From Phytopythium helicoides (Eukaryota > Oomycota > Peronosporomycetes > Pythiales > Pythiaceae): 64,000 bases of DNA. The stretch spans positions 124,001-188,000 of the forward strand of contig JANFNE010000049.1 of NCBI GenBank assembly GCA_024867545.1. Direction: 5' to 3'. The notes beneath the pieces were generated by a model that ran no database searches, was not told where the DNA came from, and saw nothing but the letters and a program-made list of their open reading frames with translations. Positions within the stretch are counted from its first letter, which is position 1. Every line of letters begins with the position of its first letter. Both the position numbers and the translations under genes were made by a program. Positions 50,996 through 60,924 of the stretch are shown here, piece after piece.

Positions 50996-52006
50996 ATGCA
51001 GCGCCCGCGAGCTCCGCCGCCTCGTCCCTCGATGCGCCGCAGCGTGTCGACGCTCGGCCTCCAGTGGTCCATCGACAGCCACCAGCCGCGCGCCAGCACC
51101 TTCGCGCTCAGCGGACTCGCCGACCTGCAGCTGCTGTCGCCCTCGAGCTCGAGCTCGTCGCGACGGAGGAAGCGCGTGTCAGTCGGCGAGCGGCCCTCGT
51201 CGCCCTCGGCGCGCAGCACCAACGACTCGCTCAGCTCGACGCTGCTCACCACCACGTCGAGTGGCGTGCTAGAGCTTGAGTGGGACGAGGAGGACGAGGA
51301 AGACGACGACACGGACAGCCTTGACAGCAGACGACGACCGCCGCTAAGCGACTGGGTGTACTGGCAGAGGGACGTCGTCAACCACCCAGAGTGCTGGACG
51401 AGGGTGTTCGCAGTCTACAAGGCCTCCCAGCTCTGGCTGTACAGGTACGAAGTCGCCAACGCGCAGACGCTGCTGCTCCACATGCCAGTGACGCGCGTGG
51501 AGGCCGGCGCGGATGGAGCGAGGCAGCTCAAGCTGCTCGACATTTCCGCCGGCAGAGAGGTCCGCATCTGCATGCTGGACGTGCCGACCTACGAGGAGTG
51601 GCGCCTCCGCATCCGGGACGACGTGTACGCGATGGCAGACGAGAGGATGGAGCAGCGCGCCGAAAGAGAGAGCGGGGTAGAGACACAGACCAACGCGGTC
51701 GTCCGGACCCGGCAACGCAGCATCAGTGGAAGTCACAAGGGTATTCTCCGCCACGCGCTGTCGACGGCCGTCACCAACTTAAAGAAAAGTCACAGCGACC
51801 CCACGGGCCACCTTCACCGTCGAGAGCTGTCAACGTCGGCGTCAGCCCCAGGGTTCTCGACAGCGCCGTCGGCGTTCCCGCCCCCGCACAGTGTACAATA
51901 CAAAAAGTCGGGCTGGAAGTCGGTCAAGAGCAAGCTCTCGGGTGTATGGAAGGACAAGGCGCTGCACCGCCACCAGCGCGGCGAGCGGCAGCAGCTCGAG
52001 CTCTAA
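50996..52006 (+). CDS. PH-like domain protein 2
   Basis: 336 residues from the ATG at 50996; the next in-frame ATG (MRRSVSTLG) is also possible. A serine-rich N-terminus and an acidic patch (EWDEEDEEDDD) precede the PH-like domain: DWVYWQRDVVNHPECWTRVFAVYKASQLWLYRYE, VRICMLDV, and the C-terminal helix EEWRLRIRDDVYAMAD with the conserved tryptophan. The long C-terminal tail is rich in serine and basic residues and ends HQRGERQQLEL. It is a paralogue of the protein at 48747-49358 but has a longer tail. It probably acts at membranes or as an adaptor; this is inference. Confidence 0.78.
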   Translation: MQRPRAPPPRPSMRRSVSTLGLQWSIDSHQPRASTFALSGLADLQLLSPSSSSSSRRRKRVSVGERPSSPSARSTNDSLSSTLLTTTSSGVLELEWDEEDEEDDDTDSLDSRRRPPLSDWVYWQRDVVNHPECWTRVFAVYKASQLWLYRYEVANAQTLLLHMPVTRVEAGADGARQLKLLDISAGREVRICMLDVPTYEEWRLRIRDDVYAMADERMEQRAERESGVETQTNAVVRTRQRSISGSHKGILRHALSTAVTNLKKSHSDPTGHLHRRELSTSASAPGFSTAPSAFPPPHSVQYKKSGWKSVKSKLSGVWKDKALHRHQRGERQQLEL

Positions 52007-53062
52007 GTCGAGTGTATCATTATTCATCGCGTGCTTCACGACGAAGCTTTTTTTATTATGAGATCTCTAAACTACAAGAAACAAATATCTTCATTCTATC
52101 TATCACTTCAACAATCTATGTCCATGATATCGTAGTGATTCCTTGAAGCGGGTCGTCACTGTCAACTCCGTTTGGTAAAGGCGGCTCATCACGATGGTGA
52201 GCTCACTGATATGCAGGAATGCAGGTGACACCATGATCACAGGTTCCTGAGCGATCCATATTCGAATCCGAATGAAGAAGCGGAACTGTTGGTAATGGGG
52301 GAATCCGTGTTGTGGAGCACCTGCATGTATTACCTCGCGTAAAATACTAGTGAATGGAAAATCCCTCCCTCACGCAGGCTGATAACTATCGCCCCGGAGG
52401 AAGAGTTTCAACCGAGCTGGGCGGATAGAGCATAAAGTTGCTGCCGTCCTCTGCGTATGCCGACAACGTACCCTCCAAGCCATTCAATGAGATTGCCAGC
52501 AACGGGTTAAGTTTCGACATGTTTCGGTACCGAGTGCTCCGTAGCTCTCCTGCTTTCAAACCAAACGCATTGCGATTCGGGGATGCTTGCTGCTGGATCT
52601 CGCGAGCCGGTGCTCCTCGGCAAAGCATTAGGAAAAATCCTCATCCAGCAAACCAAGCAGCGGATAACGGTCGGACATTGATCGACAGAACTTCTGTTCG
52701 AAGTTTGCGGACAGGTTGGTTCAACCGTGCTCCCTCCACGGTTCCAGCTGGTGGGAAGCAGCCATCAGACCAAAGCCGGCTGTCAATGCGTGTCGATGGA
52801 ACTCTCAATCAATTCACACTGTAGAATCATGACACCCATTGAGGCAAACATCATCAACATATTGCAGTCTCGCAAGATAGAACATCGGATGTGCTCACCA
52901 TTATTAATTCCTATTGGTGTGACTTTAAGCGATGTGTGCAAGCAGTTGTGAAGTCTCATCCAGGCCTGACGTTACCTGACAGCTCGCTTCGTTGCAAGAC
53001 CCACTTGTGTAGATGCCAAGGATTTGACGATTTGGTTCGAGCAGCGATGGATCCAAGAACGC
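52007..53062. other. Intergenic region before the secreted protein
   Basis: About 1 kb with only short frames. Nothing recognised. Confidence 0.4.
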
Positions 53063-53087
53063 TCATTCGCAAACTTTCCGCCTCCCA
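53063..53087 (+). promoter_or_regulatory. Oomycete Inr plus flanking promoter region of the secreted protein
   Basis: TCATTCGCAAACTTTCCGCC followed by TCCC. This is an Inr-like CATT...CAAACTTT, one base shorter than consensus, continuing directly into a pyrimidine-rich flanking element, 21-45 nt upstream of the ATG at 53108. Confidence 0.55.
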
Positions 53088-53107
53088 GCCACTTCCCTCT
53101 CTTCACG

Positions 53108-53824
53108 ATGCAGATTTTTGCCGCTGCTGCCAAGCTTCTCAGTCCTCTGGTGCTTCTCACTGCCAGCTCACTCCAGATCAGTGAAGCCATCAAGCTTCGC
53201 TTCCAGTACGGTGGAGAGTGGGTCAGCGTCGGTGACGCCGACCTTAACGCGTTTGCATACTCCGAGGCGTACAACAACTTCGACAACTTTGGCGGCGCTT
53301 ACCAAGTCACATCGGGCGGCTACACTTCGACTCAAGTGTGCCTAGTTGGCAGCTCGGATCTCCCGGATCCGCAGGTGACGTTCCTCATCACTGGGCAGGC
53401 TTCCTACGGCTCGGATGTGGACAGTCAGCTCACGGGCTGGAACTTCCGTGATCTCGTCATCCACACGATGTGGCAAGGCGTCGAGCAGATCACCAACCCC
53501 ACCGGCTGGCCAGTTTGCGTGCCAAAGACGACCAACGAGTGCAAATTCACGAACGTGTGCGCTAACGACTGTTCTGAAAGCCCCAATGACTGTACTGACA
53601 AGCACTGGGGACACAAGCTGCCATCCATCCTGCGTGTCAACGTGTATGAGGACGATGACAGCCTCCGCCCCGAGTTCTTCCAGATCGAGCTGACCAACTA
53701 CGGCACCAGCTCGGGCGACAAGGAGTGTGGTACAGCTGTGGAAGCGTTCTCTATTATTGCGGGTCTTGTGCCTGGTATTGGATCGTACGTCAGCGCTACC
53801 GTCAGTGTCGCGTGTCTGCTGTGA
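53108..53824 (+). CDS. Secreted cysteine-containing protein, unknown family
   Basis: 238 residues. A classic signal peptide (MQIFAAAAKLLSPLVLLTASSLQISEA) is followed by a mature part with a cysteine-rich middle (PVCVPKTTNECKFTNVCANDCSESPNDC). The C-terminus is hydrophobic (FSIIAGLVPGIGSYVSATVSVACLL) and could insert in a membrane or be processed. The ATG at 53108 lies just downstream of a good initiator; the longer open frame upstream is UTR. I do not recognise the family and see no RxLR, CRN or elicitin signature. A role outside the cell, on the wall or a host, is possible but unproven. Confidence 0.75.
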   Translation: MQIFAAAAKLLSPLVLLTASSLQISEAIKLRFQYGGEWVSVGDADLNAFAYSEAYNNFDNFGGAYQVTSGGYTSTQVCLVGSSDLPDPQVTFLITGQASYGSDVDSQLTGWNFRDLVIHTMWQGVEQITNPTGWPVCVPKTTNECKFTNVCANDCSESPNDCTDKHWGHKLPSILRVNVYEDDDSLRPEFFQIELTNYGTSSGDKECGTAVEAFSIIAGLVPGIGSYVSATVSVACLL

Positions 53825-53921
53825 ATGTGCATGAATGCTTTCTTTGTCAGCAGTGCCGCTTGATGCGTACAATCCATCAAAATCCTTGATCGTACAATCA
53901 CATGTTGGTATTGGTTTGTTA

Positions 53922-55208
53922 CTATGGATCATGCTCGCGGGGCTTGGGTATGAGATAATCGACCCCATACTCCTCTATCAAGAACGCTTCAGGATTTGCG
54001 AGCGTATCGAACTCGACTCCGTTCACCTTGACTGTTGAGTACGGCTCAAAATCGCTGCTCTCGATGCGGTAGCTTTCGTTATGTGTGTGATCAACTTGCC
54101 ACCTTGCCTCGTCATCCTCTGGAGTCATAGGGTACAAGTCCACGTACGGTACGTGGTATCGGAGTCGCCGGGAGACATCCTCGTTGTAGAGGAAACCCGC
54201 GAGTGGGTGGAAGGGTGCCAAGCACACGCGGTAAAGTGTTTCCTGGAACATGTGATATCCGCGGGCAAAGAGCGCCTCCTTGACGCGCTTCATGAGCAAC
54301 TTCTTCCGAAGGTTCTTGCGAAAACCCACATCAACGTCTTCAGTGAACGGAATGATCGATTCGTCGCGAACAGCCCCCAGCATCGAGCCAAATATCAAAG
54401 CTGGCGCGAGTCCGTGAGCTTTCAGCACGTCGTACACATCCACTAGAAGCATGTGCAGTACACTGGGGTAAATACATGACACGTCCTCCGCTCCGGTGGC
54501 GCTGCCAATCCTCGACTCGTCTGGTGCGTACGCGTCCTCATCGCCATTCTCAATTTGCTCGTACGTCTCGTACGTATCATCTTCCTGCAAACGGCGGCCG
54601 TCACCATCTTCCTCGTCAATGCCTTCTTCGCCTTCTTCATCTTCTCCACCTTCCTCCCCTTCACCATCGTCTTCATCGTCTTTTCCAGCAAGTCGAACCG
54701 GAACCATCCCGTTCGTCTTCTTCGCAATTTTCACGAGGTGTTTCCAGTCCCATTGGGAGCTGTTAGCACATCGAGAGTCCCTGCTCAAGCCCGTCATTGG
54801 CAGACAGTAGCTCCACAAATCCGACTTGTGGTGCCGGAGGTTGCACAGCGAGTAATGGCGTCCAGCGAACGTCGGCGGCGGCGGCAGCACGCCCTTGGCT
54901 TCCTCCAGCGCGTCGTAGAGCTGTTTCCCGGCCACCGTCGACAAGTTCCCCATCTCCTTCACGTTTGACACGTTCAAAGCTTCAGGAGAGCACGTTCCGT
55001 TCGGCGTAGCGCGCGGGAAGCGGCCGCTGAGCGCCGCCACGCGGTCCAGCGCTTCGCCTCGCGGTTGCGCGCGCACTTCGAGCGTCTCGAGCCCGCGAGC
55101 GGGCAGCGACGGCCACAGAGTGATCAGCAGCAGTCCTGTAGCCATGGCGAGCACCAGCAGCGCCCCCAGAGCGCGCGGCGGGCGGCGAGCGGCGCCCACA
55201 GCCTTCAT
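53922..55208 (-). CDS. LicD/fukutin-like type II membrane protein A (acidic insert)
   Basis: 428 residues. A short basic N-terminus and one signal-anchor helix (about 12-32) put the rest in the Golgi/ER lumen. The LicD core is LHMLLVDVYDVLKAHGLAPALIFGSMLGAVRD (to 282), followed by PFTEDVDVGF, where the acidic pair of TEDVD (289-293) corresponds to the metal-binding DxD of nucleotidyl/phosphoryl transferases such as LicD and fukutin. An unusual acidic stretch (177-204) precedes it and is absent from the other three copies here. It also has the shared upstream block PPPPTFAGRHYSLCN...YCLPMTG. Transfer of a phospho-sugar alcohol or phosphocholine-like group to glycans is the family expectation; the substrate is unknown. 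Confidence 0.82.
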   Translation of the reverse strand: MKAVGAARRPPRALGALLVLAMATGLLLITLWPSLPARGLETLEVRAQPRGEALDRVAALSGRFPRATPNGTCSPEALNVSNVKEMGNLSTVAGKQLYDALEEAKGVLPPPPTFAGRHYSLCNLRHHKSDLWSYCLPMTGLSRDSRCANSSQWDWKHLVKIAKKTNGMVPVRLAGKDDEDDGEGEEGGEDEEGEEGIDEEDGDGRRLQEDDTYETYEQIENGDEDAYAPDESRIGSATGAEDVSCIYPSVLHMLLVDVYDVLKAHGLAPALIFGSMLGAVRDESIIPFTEDVDVGFRKNLRKKLLMKRVKEALFARGYHMFQETLYRVCLAPFHPLAGFLYNEDVSRRLRYHVPYVDLYPMTPEDDEARWQVDHTHNESYRIESSDFEPYSTVKVNGVEFDTLANPEAFLIEEYGVDYLIPKPREHDP

Positions 55209-55245
55209 CTCGCGCGCTTCAGTAGTCGGGCTGCTCCATGGAAGA

Positions 55246-55259
55246 GGATCGACGGATGA
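55246..55259 (-). promoter_or_regulatory. Initiator-like element of LicD-like A
   Basis: TCATCCGTCGATCC on the minus strand, 38-51 nt upstream of the ATG. It differs at two positions from TCATTCGTCAATCC found before LicD-like B and D. Confidence 0.5.
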
Positions 55260-55920
55260 GGCGAATTATGTCCTATTGGGATAGTCCCATGATCCGTTCT
55301 GACTTATACTGAATTATATGAATAAGATGCTATTGAGTTCATGGGGCATTTCAAGTGGGACACAGGGTTGATTTTTTGTAAAGTCGTGGGCATTTTTGGC
55401 GATTTTGTCGCAACCTCGGGCACGCTCCGACGACACGGAGGCTCATTTGGATCGTGTCGTCATGGCGTCGCCCATGAGCTGAGGAAGGCAGGCAGTAATG
55501 CGAGATGGGGATGAAGATGGAGCTCGGAGAGTTCGGAGGTGGGAGCAGCGAGGCACCGGACTGCGAGCGAGGTGTCGACCCAATCAAATCGCGAAGTGCT
55601 CGAGACGCGACCAAGGGAGCTCGTGACCACGCGCCAACTCGACACTTGAGTGGGCCTGTCGACGACAAGTGATTCGCATCAGCGGTTTATCATTTCTGCC
55701 CAGTCGAGGCCTTCGCCAAGGTGATGGAGATGCTTGACGTTCAGTGGAGGCAGACGAAAACAACAAACGCATTGAAAAAATGAAAAAATAACGGAGTGGA
55801 ATTGAAGCTTTAGAATGACGATAACTTATGGACTGGCGGGTCTCGGCGGGTTTTTCTACGCCGGGAGTGGCATGATAACGCCTCGACAATTGCTCGAGGA
55901 TGAATACCCGACTGAGGATT
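55260..55920. other. Intergenic region between LicD-like A and small membrane protein 5
   Basis: No gene seen; short frames only. Confidence 0.4.
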
Positions 55921-56229
55921 TCACTGCTCGTACGCGGTCTTGATCACGATGGCAGCGGCACGGCGGAGGCTGGGCTCCCCGTGGAGCAGCACGCGGTCCG
56001 TGATGCCCGTCAGGCGGTTGCAAATGTCCACCGTGATGACCACGACGCCCACGAGCAGGATGAGGATTATGATTGTGTCGCTCAGGCGGTTGGCAAGGCC
56101 CTCGACTGCTCGAAGAGCTCCCTTGCGGAGCTGGCTGACTCGGTTGTTGTCGGTTGCTTGGTCGTTGGCATCATCAACGTCGCGATCTTGGAGCGTCAGA
56201 TGAACGGTCGTGAATGTCCGAGAGGCCAT
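55921..56229 (-). CDS. Small single-pass membrane protein, ICxRL family, member 5 (LicD neighbour)
   Basis: 102 residues. A polar N-terminus (MASRTFTTVHLTLQDRDVDDAND...), a basic segment (QLRKGALRAVEGLANRL), one membrane helix (DTIIILILLVGVVVITV), then DICNRLTGITDRVLL and a tail containing LRRAA. The core DICNRLTGITDR matches DICSRLSNISQR of members 1-3, linking the two groups. It lies on the same strand as LicD-like B and 461 bp after it. The disrupted relative at 60925-61192 lies in the same way downstream of LicD-like C. Confidence 0.7.
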   Translation of the reverse strand: MASRTFTTVHLTLQDRDVDDANDQATDNNRVSQLRKGALRAVEGLANRLSDTIIILILLVGVVVITVDICNRLTGITDRVLLHGEPSLRRAAAIVIKTAYEQ

Positions 56230-56265
56230 GGGCTAAGGCTGGACTGAGAGTGGCCGCCACGAGGT

Positions 56266-56279
56266 AAATTGAGCAGTGG
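56266..56279 (-). promoter_or_regulatory. Oomycete initiator of small membrane protein 5
   Basis: CCACTGCTCAATTT on the minus strand, one mismatch from YCAYTYYNCAWTTT, 37-50 nt upstream of the ATG. The 50 nt from here to the start codon are almost identical in the 60.9-kb copy. Confidence 0.62.
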
Positions 56280-56631
56280 CGGCCGTTGCAACCCGTCGGG
56301 CAGTGTCTTTTGGACAGGAAACAGCAGCGCAACTTGTAGATCGTGTGGCCAGAAGGGAGTTGAAGCAGTGGCGGACGAGAGCAAGGGTGAGCACATCTTC
56401 GCACAGTGGAGCCGACCAGGAACAAATGAGCAGACTTCTGGACGTTGCTGCCACGCACGCAGCATGATATTCGTTGGAAGATTCGACACTCGAGTGGTAG
56501 CCATGCATTGCAGTGAGGACACTGCTACAGTACAAGGAACTTGATTCTACTGCACTTGGCCTCGACGATTGCCCTAGAGAGGCATGGAGCTCAACAACAA
56601 AGCAAAAACTAGTTGAGAAAGTTGGACTGAC

Positions 56632-56647
56632 AAGTAAATAGGGACGA
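56632..56647 (-). other. Conserved 3'-flank element of LicD-like genes (copy B)
   Basis: TCGTCCCTATTTACTT on the minus strand, about 45-60 nt after the stop codon. It is identical in copies B, C and D. Confidence 0.7.
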
Positions 56648-56690
56648 AACTACTGCGTCACGAAGATCTATCTAGCTGCTAGGCTGGCGT

Positions 56691-57800
56691 TTACCCCGCC
56701 TTGCGAGGCTTGGGGGTCATGAAACCCTTGCCGTACTCCTGCGTGAGGAAGTCGATGGGGTCTCTCACCGTGTCGAACTTGAGCCCATTGATGTGCACCT
56801 GCGCAAAAGGCCGAACGAGCTTATCTGGCAGCTTGCGGTGGTTTTTGGTCTCCTGCAAAGCCCACTCGTTCTTTTGCTGCTCCATTTGGTACAGGTCTGT
56901 GTACGGCTGCGAGAAGCCGTGCGATAGCGACGCCTTCGGGTTGTACATGTTGGACGCGAGCGGGTGCGTCGGCGCGACGCACACTCGCCAGATACCGTCC
57001 ATGAACATGTGGTAGCCCTTGTTCCAGAGCCTCTCCTGTATGTTGAGCATGAACTCCTTGTCGCGCTTCATGTAGGAAATATCGGCGTCTTCGGTGAACG
57101 AGATCACGGAGGAATCGCGGATGGCTCCAAGCAGCGTGCCAAAGACCACGAGCGGCTGCGCTCCAGCGTCCTCGAACTCGTTGTACACGTCCGCCATGAG
57201 CATGTGCAGCACGCTTCCGTAGCACAGCGAGTCAGCGGACTGGTGCGCTAGCAGATCCATGCGGTCCGGCGCTGAGCAGAACGGCTGATCCTTGCGCGCC
57301 GTCATGGGGAGACAGTACGAGTACTTGGCCGTGAAGCGCATCGTCTCGTTGCAGAGCAGCAGGTGCTTGCCTCGGAACACCGGCGGCGGCAGCGGAGAGA
57401 TATCGCGCAGCATCGAGTAGAACCTGTGGCCCGAGGGATACGACACTGCGTGCGGGTTGGCAACGCCAGCCACGCATCCCGCCTCGTGGCTCTCGTTCGC
57501 TTCAAAGTCCGTCGAGTTGGTGAGCACCTCGACGTGCACCACGCTCGCGTTCCTGCTCGGGAACCTCAAGTCCGACAAAGTGAGCACCGAGCTGCGAGCA
57601 GGAGCCCAACGCTCATGCAAGAACTGAGCAGGCCGTGCGACCAGCTCTCCCTCCGTGGCGACGTCGTACGCCACCAAACTGCAGAGTCCGAGCACGAGAA
57701 TGGCTGGAAGCACTCGCATCGCTCGCCTCTGCATGGTCGCCTTGCCTCGATCCTTCATGACGACGCGGTGAACTGCAGCTGGAGCCTCGACGTCGGTCAT
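56691..57800 (-). CDS. LicD/fukutin-like type II membrane protein B
   Basis: 369 residues from the ATG at 57800 (MTDVEAPAAVHRV). The frame is open upstream, but the initiator at 57860-57873 makes that part 5'UTR. Signal-anchor helix 29-45 (RVLPAILVLGLCSLVAYDV). The conserved ectodomain starts PHAVSYPSGHRFYSMLRDISPLPPPVFRG. The LicD core VFGTLLGAIRDSSVISFTEDADISYM has GTLLGAIRD at 221-229 and the acidic TEDAD at 236-240. It ends FLTQEYGKGFMTPKPRKAG. It is arranged head to head with copy C, about 1.8 kb apart. Family activity is phospho-transfer onto glycans in the Golgi; the substrate is unknown. Confidence 0.85.
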   Translation of the reverse strand: MTDVEAPAAVHRVVMKDRGKATMQRRAMRVLPAILVLGLCSLVAYDVATEGELVARPAQFLHERWAPARSSVLTLSDLRFPSRNASVVHVEVLTNSTDFEANESHEAGCVAGVANPHAVSYPSGHRFYSMLRDISPLPPPVFRGKHLLLCNETMRFTAKYSYCLPMTARKDQPFCSAPDRMDLLAHQSADSLCYGSVLHMLMADVYNEFEDAGAQPLVVFGTLLGAIRDSSVISFTEDADISYMKRDKEFMLNIQERLWNKGYHMFMDGIWRVCVAPTHPLASNMYNPKASLSHGFSQPYTDLYQMEQQKNEWALQETKNHRKLPDKLVRPFAQVHINGLKFDTVRDPIDFLTQEYGKGFMTPKPRKAG

Positions 57801-57859
57801 GGTCGCTGGCCTTTCTGGAGTTGGGCGAGGACGCTTGAGCAGCTTGAGCTTGGCAGATT

Positions 57860-57873
57860 GGATTGACGAATGA
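57860..57873 (-). promoter_or_regulatory. Oomycete initiator of LicD-like B
   Basis: TCATTCGTCAATCC on the minus strand, 60-73 nt upstream of the ATG. The same sequence at the same distance precedes copy D, with a one-base variant before copy C. Confidence 0.62.
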
Positions 57874-59547
57874 CTCGTAGCTGTCCGGCCCGACGACACG
57901 CGCTGAAAACGTGAAAAGTACGGTACGGCATGTGGCGATTGTGCCGCGCCGGGGCCCGCGCGTTCCGCACGGCAATCTACGGTAAGCGCTGGATACTCGG
58001 CGTTTGACCCTCGAACAGCAGGCGTTTTGCCTGATGCATACAGTAGGCAACATCAAAAAGTAGGTACGGGTCTGCGCCAGTGATCACTTCGAGCCATCTG
58101 TGACGAGAGCTAATTCATGATTGCGAGCAGCGCCAAGCCCGCGGCTCTCGCACTGCTGGGACAACCAGTGGGGGGATCACGGCCCCGCCCCCGCGTAGAG
58201 AGCTTCGGCCGTCGTTGACTCGGTCTGGATGGGCTCGCCCATTGGCCGTGGTTGCAGAGCGGAGGCGAGCGAGCTGGCGTGAGGTAGGCCTCTACCGGGC
58301 CCAAGTCCGAAATGGGATCGGGTGTTGTCCTCACCTCACCTCATTCTGGATGCAGATGGGAACTGTGCGGACGCCACGCACCGCCACACAATGTCCCACC
58401 GCCAGGTGGCGCCATGTCGAAAATCGCCCAGTTGAAGATCTGAGGCGGGCCGCAATGTGGAGCACTTCGAACGGTAAATTGAAATTTGTATACGATACGG
58501 TACGGTACTTGCGGCTGACGCGGTCGGCTGATGACGATGAAAGGCGAGACGAGTTGGTGTCGGCGTCCTTGAACGCCTTTGACCATCGACGCGTCCGCCA
58601 TGCAAACTCATTGGCAGTCGACTTCGAGTCGACTAGCCTTCCATTACGAGTCATGGCGATGAGGTTTTCGGGACACCCGTGCCTTGTACACAGAGCAGAC
58701 AGGTCGTCGACGGCCGAGAGACATGGAACCAGTCAGTGAAAATCGCCGTGTCGTCGTCTGGCGCGGCGAGCAATTGAATCGTGAACCGCACGAGGTGCTC
58801 GGGCGGTTCATGATGCAAATGTGCACGCAGCCGACAACCAAGTTGGCCAGCTTGCGCAGACCGACGAGTCCGTTCCCTCCCGTATTGCACTGGTGTCATT
58901 TTGATGTGAGCGGCAAAACTTTAGCTGTTCAGCCGGCTCAACAGGTCACAATCGACACATCAGAATGCAACTCGACTCGACGCAACATCACCTTCTCTAC
59001 CTTAGACGACATCTACATGTACAGCCATGCAGCACTCCTCTCTGCAGGCAGACTGTGAAAAGCACCAACCGCTTTCCAAGTTCCAAATGCTCTTAGTCGA
59101 CGTTTGCCATCATCACCAACCGAGTCAAGCAGTTACTCGAACGCCTATTTCGATTAGTCGAGTTCCGCCAGAACCACCACCCTGGTCTTGCAAATGGCCA
59201 TCGTGGGCTTCACTTGAAACCACTTGGCGCAGGAGCTCTAACCGCGAGCTGCTCGAATGTGAATCCAACTTCGAGGACAACTGCCACCATGATCCAGAAG
59301 TGGCTGACCTTGCAGTTAGGAATCCCCACGTCACAAGCGATCAACAGTGACACTACGATAGAGAAAAGTGATTTTTATACCACCTCATGCTGCTCGTCAA
59401 CATGCTCACGCACCTCGAATCGCTGCAACCTGCTGCTCGATATCATAGTGTACCGTCGAGAATCCAGCCCTACACTCCCCATCCAAAGTGTCTGTGAACG
59501 AAATATCTGCTACAGGCACCCAAGTGCGTGCGCAGTACGGTTACCAC
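57874..59547. other. Intergenic region between divergent LicD-like genes B and C
   Basis: 1.67 kb, no supported gene; many short frames on both strands without homology. It presumably contains the promoters of both divergent genes. Confidence 0.4.
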
Positions 59548-59561
59548 TCATTCATCAATCC
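59548..59561 (+). promoter_or_regulatory. Oomycete initiator of LicD-like C
   Basis: TCATTCATCAATCC, 60-73 nt upstream of the ATG at 59621; one base different from the elements of copies B and D. Confidence 0.62.
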
Positions 59562-59620
59562 AATCCGCCAGGCCCAAGCTGCTCAAGCGTCCTCGCCCAA
59601 CTCCAGAAAGGCCAGCGACC

Positions 59621-60727
59621 ATGACCGACGTCGAGGCTCCGGCTGCAGTTTACCGCGTCGGCATGAAGGATCGAGGCAAGGCGACCATGCAGAGGCGAGC
59701 GATGCGAGTGCTTCCAGCCATTCTCGTGCTCGGACTCTGCAGTTTGGTGGCGTACGACATCGCCACGGAGGGAGAGTTGATCGCACGGCCTGCGCAGTTC
59801 CTACAAGAGCGATGGGTTCCCGGCTACAGCTCGGTGCTCACATTGTCGGACTTGAGGTTCTCAAGCAGGAATGCGAGCGCGATGCACGTCGAGGTGCTCA
59901 CCAACACGACAAACTTCAACGCGACTGACAGCCATGAAGCTGGATGCGTTGCTGGCGTTGCCAACCCGCACGCAGTGTCGTATCCGTCGGGCCACAGGTT
60001 CTACTCTTTTCTTCGTGACATCTCTCCGCTACCTCCGCCGGTGTTCCGAGGCCATCACATGGCGCTGTGCAATGACACTGCGCGCTTTACGACCAAGTGT
60101 GAGTACTGCCTGCCTATCAAAGCCCGCAAGGACCAGCCGTTCTGTTCGGCGCCAGACCGTCTCGATCTGCTCGCGCGACAGTCAATCGATTCGCTGTGCC
60201 ACGCCAGTGTGCTCCACATGCTGATGGTAGACGTGTACGACGAGTTCGAGAAAGCTGGAGCGCAGCCACTTGTAGTGTTTGGCACGCTTCTCGGCGCCGT
60301 GCGAGACGCGTCCGTCATCTCGTTCACTGAAGACACAGACATTTCTTACATGAAGCGGGACGAGCAATTCATGCTCGACATGAAGGAGCGCCTCTGGGGC
60401 AAGGGATACCACATGTACTTCGAGGGTATTTGGCGAGTTTGCGTTGCACCAACACACCCGCTCGCATCGAATCTGTACAACCCCATGGTTCCGCTAACGC
60501 ATGGCTATTCCGTGCCGTACACTGATCTGTACGAGATGGTCAAGAACAAGACCGAGTGGTCTCTCCAGGAAACCAGGGATCACCGCAAGCTGCCCGACGA
60601 GCTCGTTCGCCCGTTCTCAAAGGTCCACATCAACGGGCTCACGTTCAACACAGTCAACGATCCTGTCGACTTCCTCACGCACGAGTACGGCAAGAACTTC
60701 ATGACGCCCAAGCCCCGCAAATCTTAG
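59621..60727 (+). CDS. LicD/fukutin-like type II membrane protein C
   Basis: 368 residues from the ATG at 59621 (MTDVEAPAAVYRVGMKDRG). The layout is as in copy B: a signal anchor near 29-45, the block YPSGHRFYSFLRDISPLPPPVFRGHH, a cysteine-rich segment (SVCEYCLPIKARKDQPFCSAPDR-like), then FGTLLGAVRDASVISFTEDTDISYM. The acidic pair is kept although the residue between is Thr. It ends HEYGKNFMTPKPRKS. Very close to copy B in sequence, promoter and 3' flank, so it is a recent inverted duplicate. All core motifs are intact. Confidence 0.86.
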   Translation: MTDVEAPAAVYRVGMKDRGKATMQRRAMRVLPAILVLGLCSLVAYDIATEGELIARPAQFLQERWVPGYSSVLTLSDLRFSSRNASAMHVEVLTNTTNFNATDSHEAGCVAGVANPHAVSYPSGHRFYSFLRDISPLPPPVFRGHHMALCNDTARFTTKCEYCLPIKARKDQPFCSAPDRLDLLARQSIDSLCHASVLHMLMVDVYDEFEKAGAQPLVVFGTLLGAVRDASVISFTEDTDISYMKRDEQFMLDMKERLWGKGYHMYFEGIWRVCVAPTHPLASNLYNPMVPLTHGYSVPYTDLYEMVKNKTEWSLQETRDHRKLPDELVRPFSKVHINGLTFNTVNDPVDFLTHEYGKNFMTPKPRKS

Positions 60728-60775
60728 AGCGTGCGTCTGAAGTACAATTAGATAGATCTCTGCGACGCAGTAATT

Positions 60776-60791
60776 TCGTCCCTATTTACTT
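60776..60791 (+). other. Conserved 3'-flank element of LicD-like genes (copy C)
   Basis: TCGTCCCTATTTACTT, 49-64 nt after the stop codon. Confidence 0.7.
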
Positions 60792-60874
60792 GGATGGTAG
60801 TCTTCTCAATTGTTCATGTGTTTCCGTGTTGGTGTGCTCCTTGAGCAGTGCTTCATGATGTCTATCTAACCTTA

Positions 60875-60888
60875 CCGCTGCTCAATTT
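60875..60888 (+). promoter_or_regulatory. Initiator of small membrane protein 6
   Basis: CCGCTGCTCAATTT, the counterpart of the element before member 5, 37-50 nt upstream of the ATG at 60925. The promoter is conserved although the reading frame is broken. Confidence 0.55.
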
Positions 60889-60924
60889 ACCTCGTGGCGG
60901 CCACTCTCAGTCCAACCTTAGCCC

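Noticed and set aside
57874..59547. Genes between divergent LicD-like copies
   Set aside because: All frames are short, lack homology and do not resemble the neighbouring genes in codon use.
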